Shown here: piece by piece, positions 7,637-14,651 of the stretch
How positions within the stretch are numbered: the first letter of the stretch is position 1
Layout: each line of letters opens with the position of its first letter
Assembly: GCA_020054815.1 (NCBI GenBank)
Contig: JAIHAN010000007.1
Location: forward strand, 1 to 39,093
Direction: 5' to 3'
Length of the DNA stretch: 39,093 bases
Origin: Peptococcaceae bacterium
GTDB lineage: Bacteria > Bacillota > Peptococcia > DRI-13
Translations under genes and position numbers: made by a program
The notes under the pieces: generated by a model
Seen by the model: only the letters and a program-made list of their open reading frames with translations
What the model was told of the DNA's origin: nothing
The model's database searches: none

Positions 7637-8395
7637 ATGAAGCTGGCACGTTTTCGGTATCAGAACACCATTTATTATGGACAAGTGGACGGTTCTAAAG
7701 TTTTTGTTATTGAAGGCGATATTTTTGCTCAATATCAGGTTACAGCAAAAGCTTTTGAATTAAGCCAGGTAAAATTGCTGGCTCCCATAGACCCGGGAAA
7801 AATGATTTGTGTGGGATTCAATTATTTATCCCATATTAGTGAAATGCGAAAGGATATGCCTATTCCCGAGGAACCGGTAACCTTTATGGTTTCTCCCACA
7901 GCAGTCATCGGACCTGAAGACGTAATCGAACTACCCTTTAGCGACCACGAGATTCATCACGAGGCCGAACTGGCTGTAATTATTGGAAAAGAGGCTAAAA
8001 ACATAAGTCCGGAGAATGCTGATGATTATATTTTAGGGTATACATGTGGCAACGACGTTTCTGACAGGACCCTGCAGAAAAAAGACGGCCAGTGGACCAG
8101 AGCCAAGTCTTTTCCTACCTTTAAGCCATTAGGACCGTACATTGTTACCGACCTTAATCCTTCAAACCTGCAGATCCAGGCCCGTGTAAACGGGGTAGTG
8201 AAACAAAATAGCAATACACGTCACCTGATCAAGGATGTTCCATATTTAGTGAGTTTTGTTTCTCAATACATGACCCTAAAACCAGGAGATGTCATTATGA
8301 CGGGTACTCCTGAGGGGGTAGGTCCTATTAATCCTGGAGATGTTTGCGAAATCGAAATAGAAGGCATTGGTATATTAAGAAATCCCGTTCGTTAG
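7637..8395 (+). CDS. Fumarylacetoacetate hydrolase (FAH) family protein
   Basis: A 252-residue metal-dependent C-C hydrolase, decarboxylase or isomerase of the FAH superfamily, acting on a small 2-oxo or acylpyruvate-type acid. The family metal ligands are visible as the E-x-E pair in HHEAELAVIIG and the Asp in TCGNDVSDRTLQ. ICVGFNYLSHISEM, KSFPTFKPLGPYIV and MTGTPEGVGPINPGD are further signature blocks. I start at ATG 7637 (AAGGAG with 7-base spacing) rather than the track GTG at 7631. It stands alone, convergent with the hydro-lyase operon, and its stop codon lies in the loop of the shared terminator. Proximity suggests it may process a product of that operon, but no shared transcript supports this. 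Confidence 0.9.
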   Translation: MKLARFRYQNTIYYGQVDGSKVFVIEGDIFAQYQVTAKAFELSQVKLLAPIDPGKMICVGFNYLSHISEMRKDMPIPEEPVTFMVSPTAVIGPEDVIELPFSDHEIHHEAELAVIIGKEAKNISPENADDYILGYTCGNDVSDRTLQKKDGQWTRAKSFPTFKPLGPYIVTDLNPSNLQIQARVNGVVKQNSNTRHLIKDVPYLVSFVSQYMTLKPGDVIMTGTPEGVGPINPGDVCEIEIEGIGILRNPVR

Positions 8396-8408
8396 AACGG
8401 GATTTCTT
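8377..8408. terminator. Bidirectional terminator between the FAH gene and the hydro-lyase operon (repeat hairpin)
   Basis: AAGAAATCCCGTTC and GAACGGGATTTCTT form a 14-bp stem around a GTTA loop. The FAH stop codon TAG spans the loop. A near-identical hairpin core occurs at 16562-16587. Confidence 0.8.
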
Positions 8409-8418
8409 ATGCCTTACC

Positions 8419-8922
8419 TTATTCCATTTGTGCGGTTATTTTGCGGAAAAGGGGTTTGATTCCGCCATGGGCGAGAATTTCCAGGGCGTAATCGGAAAGT
8501 TTTTCGCCTTTAATTGTTTTGCCCGTAGTCTTATTGATTACCAGGCCCTCACCCAGATTAACTTCCAGAATATCTCCTTCATTGACCTCTTTAGTAATTT
8601 CCGGGCATACCAAAAGAGTAATTCCTAAATTAATGGCATTGCGATAAAAGATACGGGCAAAGGATTCGGCTACTACGGCTCCTACTCCGGCATGGAGTAA
8701 AGTTATAGCGGCATGCTCCCGGCTGGAACCGCAACCAAAATTACGACCTGCTACGATAATATCACCTGGGGTGAATCTTTGCACGAGGGTAGGGTCCGCA
8801 CCCTCCATACAGTGGGAAGCGATTTCTTGGGGGTCTACCAGTTCCAGGTAGCGTCCGGGATAAATCTGGTCTGTATCGATGTTATGGCCAAAGACAAAGG
8901 CTTTTCCTGTAACGTTATGCAT
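8419..8922 (-). CDS. Aconitase-family hydro-lyase small subunit (LeuD/HacB/DmdB-like)
   Basis: Small swivel subunit (167 residues) of a two-subunit [4Fe-4S] hydro-lyase of the 3-isopropylmalate dehydratase type. Diagnostic segments are [16 protein letters not shown] near the N-terminus and the active-site loop [14 protein letters not shown]. The residues after the Tyr-Leu of the substrate-recognition loop read YLEL, which I do not recognise from leucine or lysine pathway enzymes. No leuA or leuB lies nearby. It follows the large subunit by 1 base and ends a six-gene operon (dctP-Q-M-larA-large-small). Together with a racemase and a transporter this points to catabolism of a malate-like acid, for example a methylated malate, rather than leucine synthesis. 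Substrate unproven. Confidence 0.9.
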   Translation of the reverse strand: MHNVTGKAFVFGHNIDTDQIYPGRYLELVDPQEIASHCMEGADPTLVQRFTPGDIIVAGRNFGCGSSREHAAITLLHAGVGAVVAESFARIFYRNAINLGITLLVCPEITKEVNEGDILEVNLGEGLVINKTTGKTIKGEKLSDYALEILAHGGIKPLFRKITAQME

Positions 8923-8923
8923 C

Positions 8924-10186
8924 TTATTCTACCCCCTTGTTAATAGTTCTTGGGTCAACCAGGTGACCTGTAAGGGCAGCGGCAGCAGCGGTAGCAGGAG
9001 AAGCCAGGTAGACAGAAGCGCCTGTACTGCCCATCCGTCCGGGAAAGTTACGGTTAGAAGCGGTAACACAAACCTCACCGGAGGCGAGAACGCCTTCATG
9101 GGCACCTAAGCAAGGGCCGCAGCCGGGTGTAGAAAAAGTAGCCCCTGCTTTGATCAGGTCCTCCACATAACCCAGTTTGTTTGCTTCCAGGAAAACCTCA
9201 TTGGAGGCGGGAATTACCACCAGCCTGGTATGGGGATGGATTTTTTTCCCCCTTAAAAGGTCAGCTGCCGCTTTAATGTCCTCCACACGTCCCCCGGTGC
9301 AGGCTCCAATGAAGGCCTGGTCTACTTTCACGGAAGGGGCTTCTTCAATAGGGACAACATTGTCCACACTATGGGGTACGGCCACTTGAGGTGATAGTTG
9401 ACTTATATCAAAGATATAACTTTCGGCATATTTAAAATCCGGATCGGTTTCTAAGATATCGAAAGGACGATTAGTTCTAGCTTTTACATACTCCAGGACC
9501 TGTTGATTTGGCACCATATATGCTGTTTTGGCACCCATTTCTACCGCCATGTTACAGATAACCATTCTTTCCGCAACACCCAGGCTTTCCACATAGCTGC
9601 CACAGAATTCAATGGCTTTGTAGACAGCAGCATCGGCGCCCAGTTTACCTAAAATATAGAGGATGACATCCTTGGCCATGACGCCCTCTGGCAATTGGCC
9701 GTTGATTTCAATCTTAATAATTTCCGGCACTCTGAACCAGAGTTCACCCGAAATCATAATGGTGGCCATATCGGTAGCTCCCACACCTGTGCCAAAAGCT
9801 CCGAAAGCTCCGTGGGTTGTGGTATGGGAATCGGTAGCCACCAGAATCATTCCAGGCCAGACTACGCCTGCTTCCGGCATGACCTGATGACAAACTCCCG
9901 TATTGATATCGAAATGATGGGTTAACCCCTGTTCCTGGACAAACTGGCGCATTTCTTTGTGAATCTGGGCTGATTTTATGGTAGGGGCCGGGGCATAGTG
10001 GTCAAAGACAAAACATAATTTGTCCTTATCCCAGACTTTTTTACCACCCATCTCATAAAAGGAGTAGATGGTTTGCAGATACAGGTCATTAACTTCGGCA
10101 AAGTCAACCTTGGCTTTGACAATTTCCCCAGTGGTTACTGTATCTTTTCCGGAAGCTCTGGCCAGGATTTTTTCTATGGCGTGCAT
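8924..10186 (-). CDS. Aconitase-family hydro-lyase large subunit (LeuC/HacA/DmdA-like)
   Basis: Large catalytic subunit, 420 residues, of a [4Fe-4S] dehydratase that removes and re-adds water on a 2-hydroxy di- or tricarboxylate. The three cluster cysteines are visible in IGACTGGRVEDI and TPGCGPCLGAHEG. Other family blocks are DHYAPAPTIKSAQ, ATDSHTTTHGAFGAFGTGVGATDMA and TASNRNFPGRMGS. The length fits the archaeal-type/IPMI class II subunits. Start ATG after TAGGAGGAG; the gene lies 11 bases downstream of larA. Automatic pipelines may call it leuC, but the operon context (TRAP transporter, LarA racemase, PrpR-type activator) favours a degradative role. The closest named alternative is 2,3-dimethylmalate or citramalate dehydratase. 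Confidence 0.92.
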   Translation of the reverse strand: MHAIEKILARASGKDTVTTGEIVKAKVDFAEVNDLYLQTIYSFYEMGGKKVWDKDKLCFVFDHYAPAPTIKSAQIHKEMRQFVQEQGLTHHFDINTGVCHQVMPEAGVVWPGMILVATDSHTTTHGAFGAFGTGVGATDMATIMISGELWFRVPEIIKIEINGQLPEGVMAKDVILYILGKLGADAAVYKAIEFCGSYVESLGVAERMVICNMAVEMGAKTAYMVPNQQVLEYVKARTNRPFDILETDPDFKYAESYIFDISQLSPQVAVPHSVDNVVPIEEAPSVKVDQAFIGACTGGRVEDIKAAADLLRGKKIHPHTRLVVIPASNEVFLEANKLGYVEDLIKAGATFSTPGCGPCLGAHEGVLASGEVCVTASNRNFPGRMGSTGASVYLASPATAAAAALTGHLVDPRTINKGVE

Positions 10187-10197
10187 TGTTTCTCCTC

Positions 10198-11460
10198 CTA
10201 TTCTTCAACGAAGGGTAAGGTCGAGTTGGCATAGGGCATTACCAGGATTTTAGCCTCAGGTCCCATTTCTGCCAGAGCTTTCTCCAGAGCTTCTTCTACG
10301 GACTTTGCAGGTTCAAAGAAACACTTCCTGGTGATGTCATCGGGAATGTCAGAGATGAGATAGGCTTTCTTTTTCTGCAGGACCAGACAGATAACCACAG
10401 CCTTGTGGGCTCCCAGGACGAACTCTTCCTGAATCCAGTTAACGGGGTCATCAACAGAAGTGGCTCTAAACATCCAGTCTTCGAAGGTCTTTTCCCCCAG
10501 CATTTCACCGCATTTGGCAAAAAGGATGATGATACCGCCGTCTTTTACGGCATAACTGGCATTTTCAAAACCCTTTTGGGCCTGGTAGAGGTTGATGTCT
10601 TTGGGATGCCCGCCGGGGCAGCAGATGACGATGTCCGCCTTTTCCGGGATAGGACGTTTATACATCATATCGATATATTTGCAGCCTTCGCGGTGAGCCT
10701 TGACAGGATGACCTGCCACACATTTCACTATTTCTTTATTGGAGTTAAGAACGGGGTTCACAATAAACTTCACACCGGCAATTCTGCCGATTTCTTCAAT
10801 ATCTTCCCGCATGGGATTACCATCAGCTTTGCCCGGCATGGTTCCGGGACGAATCATCATTACATGGTTAGCCTGGATTGTTTCTTTACTACAGACACCG
10901 GGCATCAAGGCTTTGTCTCCACCGCTGTAACCGGCCTTGTAGTGAAATTCCAGGTTAGCAGTACCGATAATCAGGTCAGCTTTGGCTACTGGCTCGAAAA
11001 CCCAAATCGGTGTACCCCGGGAAGACTGGCCCAGATAGACACAGTTATTACGGTCATGGTCTATGCATTTTACCCGGCGATAGACTTCTTCCCCTATCAG
11101 CTTTTTCTTTTCTTCCTCAGTATGGGGCCGGTGATAGCCTAAACCGAACACGACAGTAATCTTGTCATCTGTCACCCCTGCGGTGTTGAGCTCTTCCAGG
11201 ATAGGAGGAACTAACAGGTAGCTGGGGGATGGCCTGGTGATGTCACTGCAGAGAATAACCACATTTTCTTTACCTTTGGCCAGAACCGAAAGGGGTTCTG
11301 ATTCTATGGGTTCACGTAAAGCACGCCTGACTTCTTCCATTTGATCAGGTACACCGGGCAGGTCTTCCGGAATAATAATATCCATAATATTTTTAGTGGG
11401 GACAGAGACTGTATGGTAATCATTCCCATATTTCAGCTTTATCGTAGTTACTTCAGACAT
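10198..11460 (-). CDS. larA: LarA-family nickel-pincer 2-hydroxyacid racemase
   Basis: A 420-residue lactate racemase-family enzyme expected to use the nickel-pincer nucleotide cofactor and to interconvert stereoisomers of a 2-hydroxy acid by hydride transfer. The Lactobacillus plantarum LarA residues can be followed: a His in GLGYHRPHT (H108), the His of FHYKAGYSGGDKALMPG (H174), the Lys ten residues later that binds the cofactor (K184), and a His sixteen residues after that (H200). The GGHPKDINLYQAQKG block contains the K298 equivalent. The cofactor-making genes larB, larC and larE are not in the window. It sits between the TRAP transporter and the hydro-lyase, so the imported acid is probably epimerised before dehydration. 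Many homologues act on substrates other than lactate; the substrate here is unknown. Confidence 0.9.
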   Translation of the reverse strand: MSEVTTIKLKYGNDYHTVSVPTKNIMDIIIPEDLPGVPDQMEEVRRALREPIESEPLSVLAKGKENVVILCSDITRPSPSYLLVPPILEELNTAGVTDDKITVVFGLGYHRPHTEEEKKKLIGEEVYRRVKCIDHDRNNCVYLGQSSRGTPIWVFEPVAKADLIIGTANLEFHYKAGYSGGDKALMPGVCSKETIQANHVMMIRPGTMPGKADGNPMREDIEEIGRIAGVKFIVNPVLNSNKEIVKCVAGHPVKAHREGCKYIDMMYKRPIPEKADIVICCPGGHPKDINLYQAQKGFENASYAVKDGGIIILFAKCGEMLGEKTFEDWMFRATSVDDPVNWIQEEFVLGAHKAVVICLVLQKKKAYLISDIPDDITRKCFFEPAKSVEEALEKALAEMGPEAKILVMPYANSTLPFVEE

Positions 11461-11513
11461 GTTAACCCTCCTAGGACTAAATTTTCATTTTCCATATTAA
11501 CAAATATAGTGGG

Positions 11514-12791
11514 TTATTTCATCAGATTAGGCAGGAACATTACTATTTGCGGAATATAAGTGATAAGCAGCAAGTCGACAATTAAAATTAACATAAAGGG
11601 CCAAATTAACTTTGTGATACGTTCCAGGGAGACTCCTGAGACTGTTTGCGCTACAAAGAGGTCCACGCCTACGGGTGGAGTGATGGTACCGATAGCCATG
11701 TTAACTGTCATTACCACCCCAAAGAAGACAGGGTCAATTCCCACGCTGGTAATAACAGGTACCAGAATGGGAGCGAGAATGATAACGGCAGCGGAAGCGT
11801 TTAAGAAAGTTCCTACAATGAGGAGAAGGATGTTGATGAAGAGCATGATTATGTTAGGATTCTTTGTCACTTCCAGGAAATAGGCTGCCAGGTTTTGGGG
11901 AATGCGGTTTGAGGTAATTATCCAGCTGAAAAGCCCGGCCGCATCCATAATGAACATGACGACCGCGGTGGAGATAATGGCAGAAGTAATAATTTGAGGC
12001 AAGTCTTTAAGCTTTAATTCTTTGTAAATGAAGAGACCTACTACAAGCCCATAAATGGCAGCTACTGCTGCTGCTTCAGTGGGCGTAAAAATCCCGCCGT
12101 AAATACCCCCCAGGATAATGACCGGCATTAAAAGACCCCAGATACTGTCCTTGAAGGTGGTAATAATTTGCTTGGCATTGGCACGCTTCTCCCCTACATA
12201 GCCCCGTTTTTTGGCCATGAAATAGATAAGAAGCATCATGGATAATCCCATCAAAACACCGGGGCCAAAGCCGCCTATAAAAAGGTCACCGATAGAAACA
12301 CCGGCGATAACGCCGTAGACCACCATGGTAACACTGGGAGGAATAACGATACCGGTAGTACCGGAGGCGGCGATTACAGCTGCCGAAAATTCCTTATCAT
12401 AGCCCTTTTCTTTCATGGCGGGAATCATGGTAGAACCTATCGCGGCACAGGTAGCGGCTGAGGAACCTGAAATGGCGGCAAAAAACATAGAGGTGAGGGT
12501 GACCACCATGGCCAAACCTCCTGTGAGCCAGCCCACCAGGGAGTTGGCAAAGGCCACCAGGCGGGTGGAGACACCCCCCGAGGACATTACGGAACCGGCC
12601 AGCATGAAGAAAGGAATAGCCAGGAGTGGAAAGGAGTCGTTGGAGACAAAGATACGTTGCACAATCAGTGTCATGGGCAGGCGGCCATCATAAAGAATAG
12701 AGGTGGTGGTGGCCAGGCCCAGGGCTACGGCAATAGGAACATTTAAAACTAAGAAGAGGGCCAGTGCGCCGAATAAGACAAAACCAATCAT
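11514..12791 (-). CDS. dctM: TRAP transporter large permease (DctM)
   Basis: A 425-residue multi-spanning membrane subunit of a tripartite ATP-independent periplasmic transporter. About 12 hydrophobic segments are present. Family landmarks include NVPIAVALGLATT, PLLAIPFFMLAGSVMSSGGVSTRLV, SGSSAATCAAIGSTMIPAMKEKGYDKEFSAAV and PPSVTMVVYGVIAGVSIGDLF. It uses the sodium or proton gradient to bring in the carboxylate delivered by DctP. It begins 3 bases after dctQ, so the two are translationally coupled, and larA follows after a 53-base gap with its own ribosome site. Confidence 0.95.
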   Translation of the reverse strand: MIGFVLFGALALFLVLNVPIAVALGLATTTSILYDGRLPMTLIVQRIFVSNDSFPLLAIPFFMLAGSVMSSGGVSTRLVAFANSLVGWLTGGLAMVVTLTSMFFAAISGSSAATCAAIGSTMIPAMKEKGYDKEFSAAVIAASGTTGIVIPPSVTMVVYGVIAGVSIGDLFIGGFGPGVLMGLSMMLLIYFMAKKRGYVGEKRANAKQIITTFKDSIWGLLMPVIILGGIYGGIFTPTEAAAVAAIYGLVVGLFIYKELKLKDLPQIITSAIISTAVVMFIMDAAGLFSWIITSNRIPQNLAAYFLEVTKNPNIIMLFINILLLIVGTFLNASAAVIILAPILVPVITSVGIDPVFFGVVMTVNMAIGTITPPVGVDLFVAQTVSGVSLERITKLIWPFMLILIVDLLLITYIPQIVMFLPNLMK

Positions 12792-12794
12792 AGC

Positions 12795-13310
12795 CTATTT
12801 ACCTCCTTGTGCCAGAGAGGCAGAGGTTGTAGTGGCGGAAAGTTTTTTAAGATCTTCTATCAGGTGTTCAATGGTATAAAACATCATAATGATACCGCTT
12901 ACAGGTATGGAGGCATAAACTAACCCCATTCTAATTTCATTTGCCGGCGAAAATTGCATCATGGTAACCTGGGAGACTTCTATCCCTTTAACAATAATGA
13001 TTCCATAGAAAACCATACTTAGTACATCGGCAAGGACTGTGGCATAATTTCTGATTTTTTCCGGGAGGGACATCATGACAATCTCTACACCCACATGTCC
13101 CCTTCTCTTGGCAACCATGCTGGAGCCTAAGAGGACAGACCAGATAAACATATAACGGGCTAATTCTTCCGACCATTCCAGGGAATTGCCAATGACGTAA
13201 CGGGCCAGGATTTGTGCCCCTGCGGCAAAAACCATGATAGAGAAGAGGAGGATACAAATCCAGGTCACTATCTTGTCTAGCCCATTAGTAATTTTGCGAT
13301 AAGTTTCCAT
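12795..13310 (-). CDS. dctQ: TRAP transporter small permease (DctQ)
   Basis: The small membrane subunit, 171 residues, with four hydrophobic helices and the typical ARYVIGNSLEWSEELARYMFIWSVLLGSS segment, followed by KRRGHVGVEIV. It partners DctM in the membrane. Start ATG follows AGGAGGGAAAGG. It lies downstream of dctP across a 70-base gap that holds a strong hairpin, and upstream of dctM with a 3-base gap. Confidence 0.93.
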   Translation of the reverse strand: METYRKITNGLDKIVTWICILLFSIMVFAAGAQILARYVIGNSLEWSEELARYMFIWSVLLGSSMVAKRRGHVGVEIVMMSLPEKIRNYATVLADVLSMVFYGIIIVKGIEVSQVTMMQFSPANEIRMGLVYASIPVSGIIMMFYTIEHLIEDLKKLSATTTSASLAQGGK

Positions 13311-13338
13311 TCCTTTCCCTCCTTTAATTTAATTGAGG

Positions 13339-13365
13339 CTTGAGGCAGGTTTGCCCTGCCTCAAG
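13339..13365 (-). other. Intercistronic hairpin between dctP and dctQ
   Basis: CTTGAGGCAGG and CCTGCCTCAAG form a perfect 11-bp stem with a 5-base loop, just after the dctP stop codon. No U-run follows in the direction of transcription, so it looks like an mRNA-stabilising or processing hairpin that would leave more binding-protein mRNA than permease mRNA. Confidence 0.6.
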
Positions 13366-13380
13366 TTTATTCAGCGATTG

Positions 13381-14394
13381 TTATTTAGTAGCAAGGATTT
13401 TTTCAATGAGGTCTTTGCCTACCACATTTTCAAACTGGGCCCACACGGGCTTCATGGCATCAGCAAAAGCTTTTTTCTGTTCCGGGGTCAATTCAATAAT
13501 CTCCATGCCGTTTTTCTTACAGGTATCCAGCATCATAGCTTCGTCATCGGCCATTTTCTTTCTTTCCCAGTCACGTACTTCCTCGGCAGTCTTTTTAATG
13601 ATGTCCACATATTCTTTCGGCAATTTATCAATGGTCTTTTTACTAAACACCACAACGGAAGGGGAATAAGTGTGGCCATCTAAAGTAAGATATTTTTGTA
13701 CTTCGTAGAAACGAGAGGCAAAAATTTGGGAGATGGGGTTTTCCTGGGCATCTACAGTCTTTTGCTGGAGAGCGGTAAATACTTCACCCATGGCCATGGG
13801 GGTGGGATTAGCACCTAAAGCTTTCATCATTTCAATGTAAACCTTGTTTTCCATGACCCGGATTTTCAGGCCCTTCATATCTTCAGGTTTGGTGATGGGA
13901 TGTTTGGAGTTAGTTAAATGACGGAATCCGTTTTCCCAGGTACTCATGTAGACCATACCTACTTTATCAAGCCCTGCAAAAATCTCCTGGGCCAGAGGAC
14001 CGTCAACTACTTTGTAAACATGCTGCTTATCTCTGAAGAGATAGGGCAAATCAATAACCTGTGCTTTCGGGGCGAACTGGGCTAATACAGCTGATGAAGT
14101 GACAGTGGCATCAACTGTACCCAACTGTAAACCTTCTAACAAGTCTCTTTGATCACCCAATTGACTGGAAGGGAAAACTTGAATTTCAACATTACCGTTG
14201 GTTCTTTCCTTTACAAGCTGGGCCAGGCGTTCGGCAGCCTGGGCATAAGGGTTGGCAGGGTTGGCTACGTGACCTAATTTTAGAAGATACTTTTCCCCTT
14301 CTTTAGGTTTTTCGGGAGCCTTTTGACCGGAAGAACAGCCGGCCAGGCTGAATACGAATAAAACAATAAGAGTCCAAACGAGAAATTTCTTCAT
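13381..14394 (-). CDS. dctP: TRAP transporter substrate-binding lipoprotein (DctP)
   Basis: An extracytoplasmic solute receptor of 337 residues. The start chosen is the ATG at 14394, after GGGAGG, which gives a proper lipoprotein signal: MKKFLVWTLIVLF then LAGC with the lipidated Cys at residue 20. The track start adds five residues inside the ribosome-site region. DctP hallmarks are GTVDATVTSSAVLAQFAP, DLPYLFRD, MYMSTWENGFRHLTN-like wording, and MKGLKIRVMENKVY, whose Arg normally salt-bridges the substrate carboxylate; VDAQENPISQI follows. It is the first gene of the operon, 107 bases downstream of a sigma-54 promoter. The ligand is probably a hydroxycarboxylate handled by the LarA and hydro-lyase proteins encoded downstream. 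Confidence 0.94.
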   Translation of the reverse strand: MKKFLVWTLIVLFVFSLAGCSSGQKAPEKPKEGEKYLLKLGHVANPANPYAQAAERLAQLVKERTNGNVEIQVFPSSQLGDQRDLLEGLQLGTVDATVTSSAVLAQFAPKAQVIDLPYLFRDKQHVYKVVDGPLAQEIFAGLDKVGMVYMSTWENGFRHLTNSKHPITKPEDMKGLKIRVMENKVYIEMMKALGANPTPMAMGEVFTALQQKTVDAQENPISQIFASRFYEVQKYLTLDGHTYSPSVVVFSKKTIDKLPKEYVDIIKKTAEEVRDWERKKMADDEAMMLDTCKKNGMEIIELTPEQKKAFADAMKPVWAQFENVVGKDLIEKILATK

Positions 14395-14500
14395 TATAAA
14401 ACCTCCCAATTTTATCTTAATAGTTAAAGGATAAATTTAGGAAAAACTGCCCTCCTTTCTTAACAAACAATAGTTGCAGAATATTGACAGGCATTTGTAT

Positions 14501-14518
14501 ATGCAAGAGATATGCCAA
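14501..14518 (-). promoter_or_regulatory. Sigma-54 (-24/-12) promoter of the dctPQM-larA-hydro-lyase operon
   Basis: Read on the minus strand, TTGGCATATCTCTTGCAT fits TGGCAY-N5-TTGCA, with GG and GC separated by exactly 10 bases. The predicted start would leave a leader of about 95 bases before dctP. Two tandem palindromes lie 80-140 bases upstream. Confidence 0.9.
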
Positions 14519-14600
14519 GGTTCTAACAGAACTGCAAAAGCTTGAGATTAAAAGGAACTATAGTTTTTGTAACTGGGAAATAATGTTCTTAACAAAAAAA

Positions 14601-14642
14601 GCGTTACATTTTGTAACGCATTTTTGTTACAAGTTGTAACGC
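14601..14642. promoter_or_regulatory. Two tandem palindromic enhancer sites for the PrpR-like activator
   Basis: Site 1 is GCGTTACATTTTGTAACGC (14601-14619). Site 2 contains the perfect palindrome GTTACAAGTTGTAAC (14626-14640). Both share the half-site TGTAAC(GC), and their centres are 23 bases apart, about two helical turns. They sit between the activator stop codon and the sigma-54 promoter, the normal place for an upstream activating sequence. Confidence 0.75.
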
Positions 14643-14651
14643 GGGATCTCC

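Noticed and set aside
10405-11142. 245-residue plus-strand ORF opposite larA
   Set aside because: Shadow frame of larA; low-complexity composition and no recognisable domain, while larA on the other strand is clear.
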